From Prevotellaceae bacterium (lineage in GTDB: Bacteria > Bacteroidota > Bacteroidia > Bacteroidales > UBA932), in assembly GCA_031284065.1 (NCBI GenBank), contig JAITAP010000138.1, positions 1-16,166 on the forward strand: a stretch of 16,166 bases of DNA. Reading direction: 5' to 3'. Below are positions 12,697 through 16,166 of the stretch, one piece after another (the stretch's first letter is position 1; every line of letters starts with the position of its first letter). Position numbers and translations under genes: made by a program. The notes under the pieces are model-generated. The model did not search any database, was not told the origin of the DNA, and saw only the letters and a list, made by a program, of their open reading frames with translations.

Positions 12697-15309
12697 CAGC
12701 CGTTTTATTTCGCTGAGCTTGTTCAACGCCTCGAGCGGCGTGAGCGTGTTCACGTCGATATTTTTGATTTGCTCCCGGATTTGCAGGAGCACGGGGTCGT
12801 CCAGCTGAAAGAACGACAGCTGCACGCCCTTGCCTCCGGTTTTTGCACTTTCCTTTTCGGCCACAGCGTTCGTGGGTAGCGCAGCAACGCCTTTTTGCTC
12901 CAGCGCCCGCAGCAGGTCGTTGGCTCGCTCCACCACGCTTCCGGGCATACCCGCCATTTGCGCCACGTGAATACCAAAGCTGTGCGCGCTGCCGCCCCGC
13001 ACCAGCTTACGCAAAAATATAACCTTGTTGCCCGCCTCTTTGATGGCAATGTTGTAATTTTTTACGCGGGCAAATGTTTCCTCCAGCTCGTTGAGCTCGT
13101 GGTAGTGCGTGGCAAAAAGCGTTTTTGCCTTTGCCGCAGGGTGGTCGTGAATGTACTCCACCATGGCGCGGGCAATCGAAATTCCGTCGTAGGTGCTTGT
13201 GCCGCGACCAATTTCATCGAGGAGTATCAGGCTTTTGCCGGAAAGGTTGTTGAGGATGCTTGCGGCCTCCTGCATTTCCACCATAAACGTGGATTCGCCC
13301 TGCGAAATGTTGTCCGAAGCGCCCACGCGGGTAAATATTTTATCAACTACGCCCATAGTTACCTCGTCCGCCGGGACGTAGCACCCCATCTGCGCCATAA
13401 GCACAATGAGCGCCGTTTGCCGCAGCAGGGCAGATTTTCCCGCCATGTTGGGGCCTGTGAGGATGATGATTTGCTGTTCGCTGTCATCAAGCATAATATC
13501 GTTGGCCACAAAAGTTTCGCCCGGGGGCAGCAGCAGCTCTATCACCGGATGCCTGCCCTGTTTTATGCACAGCGCGTTCCGGTCGTTGAAGGCAGGGCGG
13601 CAGTAGCCGCGCTCGGCGGAAATGACGGCAAAGCACAGCAGGCAATCCAGCTGCGCCACCAGCGTTGCGTTGTGCTGAATCGGCGCAATGTACTCCAGCA
13701 GGCTTACCACCAGCGCGCTGAGCACTTGCTGCTCCAGCGTAAGAATTTTATCCTCCGCGCCAAGTATCTTATCTTCGTAAGCCTTAATTTCCTCCGTGAT
13801 GTACCGCTCTGCCGAGGCAACGGTTTGCTTGCGTATCCACTCCGGCGGCACTTTGTTTTTGTGGGTATTGCGCACCTCAATGTAGTAGCCGAATATGTTG
13901 TTGAAGTTAATTTTGAGCGACGGTATTCCCGTTCGCTCCGACTCCCGCTGCTGAATTTCGAGGAGGTAGTCTTTTCCGCCGCGCATGATTTTGCGCAGCT
14001 CGTCCAGCTCGTCGTTCACGCCGTCGGCTACGATAGCGCCTTTGCCCACCTGCGCTGCCGGTTCGGGCAGGATTTGCCGTTCGATAGCCTCGCAGATGCT
14101 TTTGCAAGGGTTGAGCTGCTCGGCTATGCGCGCAAAGTTTTTTTCGCTTGCGTCGGCGCACAGCGTTTTGATCTGCTCAATCGCCGACAGCGCCCTTGCC
14201 AGCTGCACCAGCTCGCGCGGGTTGACGCGCCCCACGGCGGCTTTGGAAATAATCCGCTCCAAATCGCCCACCTCGCGCACGTGTCCGGCTATCCCCTCGC
14301 TCAGCGTGGGGCGCCTGATAAAGCGCTCCACCATGTCCAGCCGCGCGTTGATTTGCTGCGCTTCCTTAAGCGGGAGCGATATCCACCGGCGAAGCAGCCG
14401 TCCGCCCATAGGCGAAATGGTGCGGTCGAGGCAGCTCAGCAGCGTACGCGCACCCTCGCTTGGCGAAAAAAACAGCTCAAGGTTGCGCACCGTGAACTTG
14501 TCGAGCCACACGTAGCGGTCTTCGTCCAGACGGGCAAGCTGTGAGATGTGCTTCACCTGCGTGTGCTGCGTAAATTCGAGGTAGAACAGGATAGCGCCGG
14601 CGGCAACAACGCCGCTCTTCAGCTCCTCAACGCCAAAGCCTTTGAGCGACGGCACCTTAAAATGGGTGAGCAGCTTGTCGCGCGTGGCTTCCTGCGCAAA
14701 AGCCCACTCGTCTAACTTATACGTGTAAAATTTAGCGCCGAAGTTTTCTATAAAAATATCTTCTTTGCCCTTTTCAAAGAGCACCTCTTTGGGGGCAAAG
14801 TTGGTCAGGAGCTTGTCAACGTAGTCAAAGCCGCCTTCCGCGACGTAAAATTCGCCCGTAGAAACGTCAAGAAAGGCCACGCCTGCGCCGGTTTTGGTCA
14901 GATGCACGCAGGAGAGGAAGTTATTTTCCTTGTGCTCCAGCGCGTTGTCGTTAATGGTAATGCCGGGCGTAACCAGCTCCGTAATGCCGCGCTTCACAAT
15001 TCCCTTAGCCAGCTTTGGGTCTTCGAGCTGGTCGCACACCGCCACGCGCTGTCCGGCGCGAACGAGCTTGGGCAAATATGTTTCGATAGCGTGGTGCGGA
15101 AAGCCCGCCAGCTCTACAAAGGAAGTAGAGCCGTTGGCGCGGTGCGTGAGCGTAATCCCCAGAATTTCGCTCGATTTGATAGCGTCTTCTCCAAAAGTTT
15201 CATAAAAATCGCCTACACGAAAAAGCAGCAGCGCGTCGGGGTACTTAGCCTTGAACGCATAAAACTGCTTCATCATGGGGGTTTCTACATATTTTTTTTC
15301 CGGCGCCAT
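12685..15309 (-). CDS. mutS: DNA mismatch repair protein MutS
   Basis: From the chosen start the protein has 874 residues. It recognises base mismatches and small loops and starts mismatch repair. The N-terminal mismatch-binding domain shows the Phe-x-Glu motif in GDFYETF; the connector, core and clamp domains follow. The ATPase has Walker A TGPNMAGKSALL, a signature segment with DNISQGESTFMVEM, Walker B LILLDEIGRGTS and the histidine switch ATHYHEL. The end (PLEALNKLSEIKRLTGL) is the conserved C-terminus. The open frame reaches 15411, but the first 34 codons would lie upstream of the -7 box at 15333-15340 and do not look like MutS, so ATG at 15309 (MAPEKKYVETPMMKQF) is preferred. It leads the mutS-dnaG operon. 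Confidence 0.97.
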   Translation of the reverse strand: MAPEKKYVETPMMKQFYAFKAKYPDALLLFRVGDFYETFGEDAIKSSEILGITLTHRANGSTSFVELAGFPHHAIETYLPKLVRAGQRVAVCDQLEDPKLAKGIVKRGITELVTPGITINDNALEHKENNFLSCVHLTKTGAGVAFLDVSTGEFYVAEGGFDYVDKLLTNFAPKEVLFEKGKEDIFIENFGAKFYTYKLDEWAFAQEATRDKLLTHFKVPSLKGFGVEELKSGVVAAGAILFYLEFTQHTQVKHISQLARLDEDRYVWLDKFTVRNLELFFSPSEGARTLLSCLDRTISPMGGRLLRRWISLPLKEAQQINARLDMVERFIRRPTLSEGIAGHVREVGDLERIISKAAVGRVNPRELVQLARALSAIEQIKTLCADASEKNFARIAEQLNPCKSICEAIERQILPEPAAQVGKGAIVADGVNDELDELRKIMRGGKDYLLEIQQRESERTGIPSLKINFNNIFGYYIEVRNTHKNKVPPEWIRKQTVASAERYITEEIKAYEDKILGAEDKILTLEQQVLSALVVSLLEYIAPIQHNATLVAQLDCLLCFAVISAERGYCRPAFNDRNALCIKQGRHPVIELLLPPGETFVANDIMLDDSEQQIIILTGPNMAGKSALLRQTALIVLMAQMGCYVPADEVTMGVVDKIFTRVGASDNISQGESTFMVEMQEAASILNNLSGKSLILLDEIGRGTSTYDGISIARAMVEYIHDHPAAKAKTLFATHYHELNELEETFARVKNYNIAIKEAGNKVIFLRKLVRGGSAHSFGIHVAQMAGMPGSVVERANDLLRALEQKGVAALPTNAVAEKESAKTGGKGVQLSFFQLDDPVLLQIREQIKNIDVNTLTPLEALNKLSEIKRLTGL

Positions 15310-15332
15310 TTTAGATAAATTATACAAGGCCA

Positions 15333-15340
15333 CAAAGGTA
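15333..15340 (-). promoter_or_regulatory. -7 promoter box of the mutS-dnaG operon
   Basis: The minus strand reads TACCTTTG, a perfect match, about 24 nt upstream of the preferred mutS ATG at 15309. It gives a leader of roughly 15-20 nt and excludes the longer mutS open frame. No strong -33 element is evident. Confidence 0.6.
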
Positions 15341-15445
15341 CATAAAATTCCCCAACTACGCACAGGTACAAAATGGTTAATTTTCTTTGAGACGCTATGA
15401 AAAATGTTCAAAAAAATGTCGCCGCCTCAAACAGGTTGTTTAGCA

Positions 15446-15484
15446 CACAGATGGCACAGATTAAGCCGATTTACGCAGATTTTC
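15446..15484. repeat. Short periodic repeat related in style to the rhaB islands
   Basis: CACAGATGGCACAGATTAAG followed by CCGATTTACGCAGATTTT places a GAT core every 9-11 nt. The spacing and wording resemble the ACGGATTACACGGATTAGC part of the islands around rhaB, suggesting a diverged or sibling member of the same dispersed family. Confidence 0.5.
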
Positions 15485-15544
15485 ACTACTCCCCGCAAAG
15501 CAAGTCCCGCACCTTAGTAGCAATGGCATGCAAATCTCTCCCAC

Positions 15545-15590
15545 AACCTCATTACCTCATTACAAAGCGATTAAATGAGGTAATGAGGTT
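15545..15590. repeat. Perfect 17-bp inverted repeat with 12-nt loop
   Basis: AACCTCATTACCTCATT (15545-15561) and AATGAGGTAATGAGGTT (15574-15590) are exact reverse complements. Each arm is itself a near-direct repeat of the word ATGAGGT. Further TGAGGT words follow near 15618, 15641 and 15651. There is no T run, so it is not an obvious terminator. Confidence 0.8.
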
Positions 15591-15705
15591 TGGGGTGTAC
15601 CATGCTGCCTCCTGCTACTGAGGTTGTTTTGTTGTTTGAATGAGGTGAAAATGAGGTTGCTGCGGCGACGCCCTGCGGAGCGCCGCGCCCCCGCGTCTCC
15701 CCCAA

Positions 15706-15833
15706 GCCCTGAAAGGGCGTAATCCGTTTATTCCCGCAAATTGATTTCGCCCTTTCAGGGCTTAAGAAGGTGTGCCTCGCTCTTTTCGCAGGGCGTTGCC
15801 CTGCGCTAATGATTTCGCCCTTTCAGGGCTTAA
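15706..15833. repeat. Palindromic repeats of the GCCCTTTCAGGGC type
   Basis: A 23-nt sequence beginning GATTTCGCCCTTTCAGGGCT occurs at 15743-15765 and 15811-15833, and a reverse-oriented relative (AGCCCTGAAAGGGCGT) lies near 15705-15720. Each has a 5-bp GC-rich stem and a 3-nt loop. A further hairpin, GCAGGGC-GTT-GCCCTGC, occupies 15788-15804 between them. They resemble REP-like elements of Bacteroidetes. Confidence 0.75.
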
Positions 15834-15840
15834 CCTATTT

Positions 15841-15946
15841 AGCCTACGGTTAATCAAGTGTCGTCCCTGCGGGACTTAAGATAGCGTTCGTGCCGTATCC
15901 GTAGGCTAAAGCCTACGGTTAATCAAGTGTCGTTCCTGCGGGACTT
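15841..15946. repeat. Paired 37-nt direct repeats with hairpins
   Basis: Copies at 15841-15877 and 15910-15946 differ at one base. They begin AGCCTACGGTTAATCAAG and contain the hairpin GTCCC-TGC-GGGAC. The 32-nt interval ends in CCGTAGGCT, which pairs with the start of the second copy to make a 9-bp stem with a 2-nt loop (15899-15918). Confidence 0.8.
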
Positions 15947-15951
15947 GGGAT

Positions 15952-16152
15952 GGCGTTAGCCAATTCAAAATTCTCAACCGCCATCCCGTTAGGGATGGGA
16001 TGTTGGTAGAAAACACGCCACCCCCTCTCATCCCCCGTCCCGTAGGGACGGAATGTAAAAACGGGACGGAAGAAAAAATGTATAACGGTGGCATTTTCTA
16101 CCAACATTCCGTCCCTAACGGGACTTGCGCGGCGTTAGCCAATTCAAAATTC
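15952..16152. repeat. Large inverted repeat element framed by a 22-nt direct repeat
   Basis: GGCGTTAGCC followed by AATTCAAAATTC is exact at 15952-15973 and 16131-16152. Between them ATGTTGGTAGAAAA (16000-16013) is the reverse complement of TTTTCTACCAACAT (16094-16107), and similarity extends outward through GGATGG/CCGTCC and the word TAACGGGA. Internal hairpins are CCATCCC-GTTA-GGGATGG (15981-15998), CCGTCCC-GTA-GGGACGG (16035-16051) and GTCCC-TAAC-GGGAC (16111-16124). The window ends in further AATTCAAA copies. Confidence 0.75.
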
Positions 16153-16166
16153 AAAATTCAAAATTC

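Noticed and set aside
12895..14544. 549-codon plus-strand frame opposite mutS
   Set aside because: It overlaps the MutS clamp and ATPase coding region and has no recognisable domain.
15310..15411. 34-residue N-terminal extension of MutS
   Set aside because: It lies across and upstream of the -7 box and does not resemble MutS N-termini, which begin near MKQFYAFKAKYPDALLLF.
15397..15621. 74-codon plus-strand protein upstream of mutS
   Set aside because: It runs through the periodic repeat and the 17-bp hairpin and has no domain-like composition.
15841..15946. CRISPR array: 37-nt repeats with a 32-nt interval
   Set aside because: Only two copies exist, the interval contains part of the repeat's own palindrome, neighbouring sequence breaks the pattern and no cas gene is present. 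Palindromic intergenic repeats explain it better.

Overview
The window comes from a member of the Bacteroidetes, most likely Bacteroidales. The evidence is a DnaG and MutS of Bacteroidetes type, Bacteroidetes-type -7 promoter boxes (TAnnTTTG, here usually TACCTTTG) upstream of several genes, start codons without Shine-Dalgarno sequences, a polysaccharide-degrading GH2 enzyme and a LytS/LytTR two-component pair. All eight well-supported genes lie on the minus strand, so the window reads from right to left. No tRNA, rRNA, insertion sequence or convincing CRISPR array was seen.

Layout in transcription order. (1) 15310-16166 has no gene and is packed with small palindromic repeats, ending in the mutS promoter. 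(2) mutS (12685-15309) and dnaG (10732-12666) lie 18 nt apart as a replication/repair operon, with a small hairpin plus T run at the mutS stop. (3) 10497-10731 is a dispersed-repeat gap. (4) A sensor histidine kinase (9429-10484) and a LytTR response regulator (8671-9432) overlap by 4 nt. (5) A 426-bp gap carries a tandem repeat island, an AT-rich stretch and the rhaB promoter. (6) rhaB, rhamnulokinase (6784-8244). (7) A 474-bp gap carries an inverted copy of the same repeat family. (8) A secreted GH2 enzyme (3439-6309, GTG start) overlaps a secreted sialidase-like beta-propeller protein (1604-3442) by 4 nt. (9) A gap contains a candidate plus-strand small RNA ending in a perfect 36-bp palindrome. 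(10) An Rpn/PD-(D/E)XK nuclease-transposase family gene (305-1264) has a repeat-built coiled-coil tail.

Functional reading. The GH2 enzyme and the propeller protein are very probably co-translated and exported, and would trim a plant- or algal-type glycan. Next to rhaB this suggests a rhamnose-containing substrate such as rhamnogalacturonan, arabinogalactan or ulvan, but the link rests on adjacency only. No SusC/SusD pair, rhamnose isomerase, aldolase or permease is in the window, so this is not a complete utilisation locus. The LytS/LytTR pair could control neighbouring genes or an unrelated regulon.

The least explained parts are the non-coding ones: inverted repeat islands bracketing rhaB, the candidate small RNA, spaced inverted repeats overlapping three promoter boxes, and a dense palindrome field beyond mutS. 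I did not find a gene cluster that I could defend as a new system; the best leads are the GH2/propeller pair, the Rpn gene and these non-coding structures.
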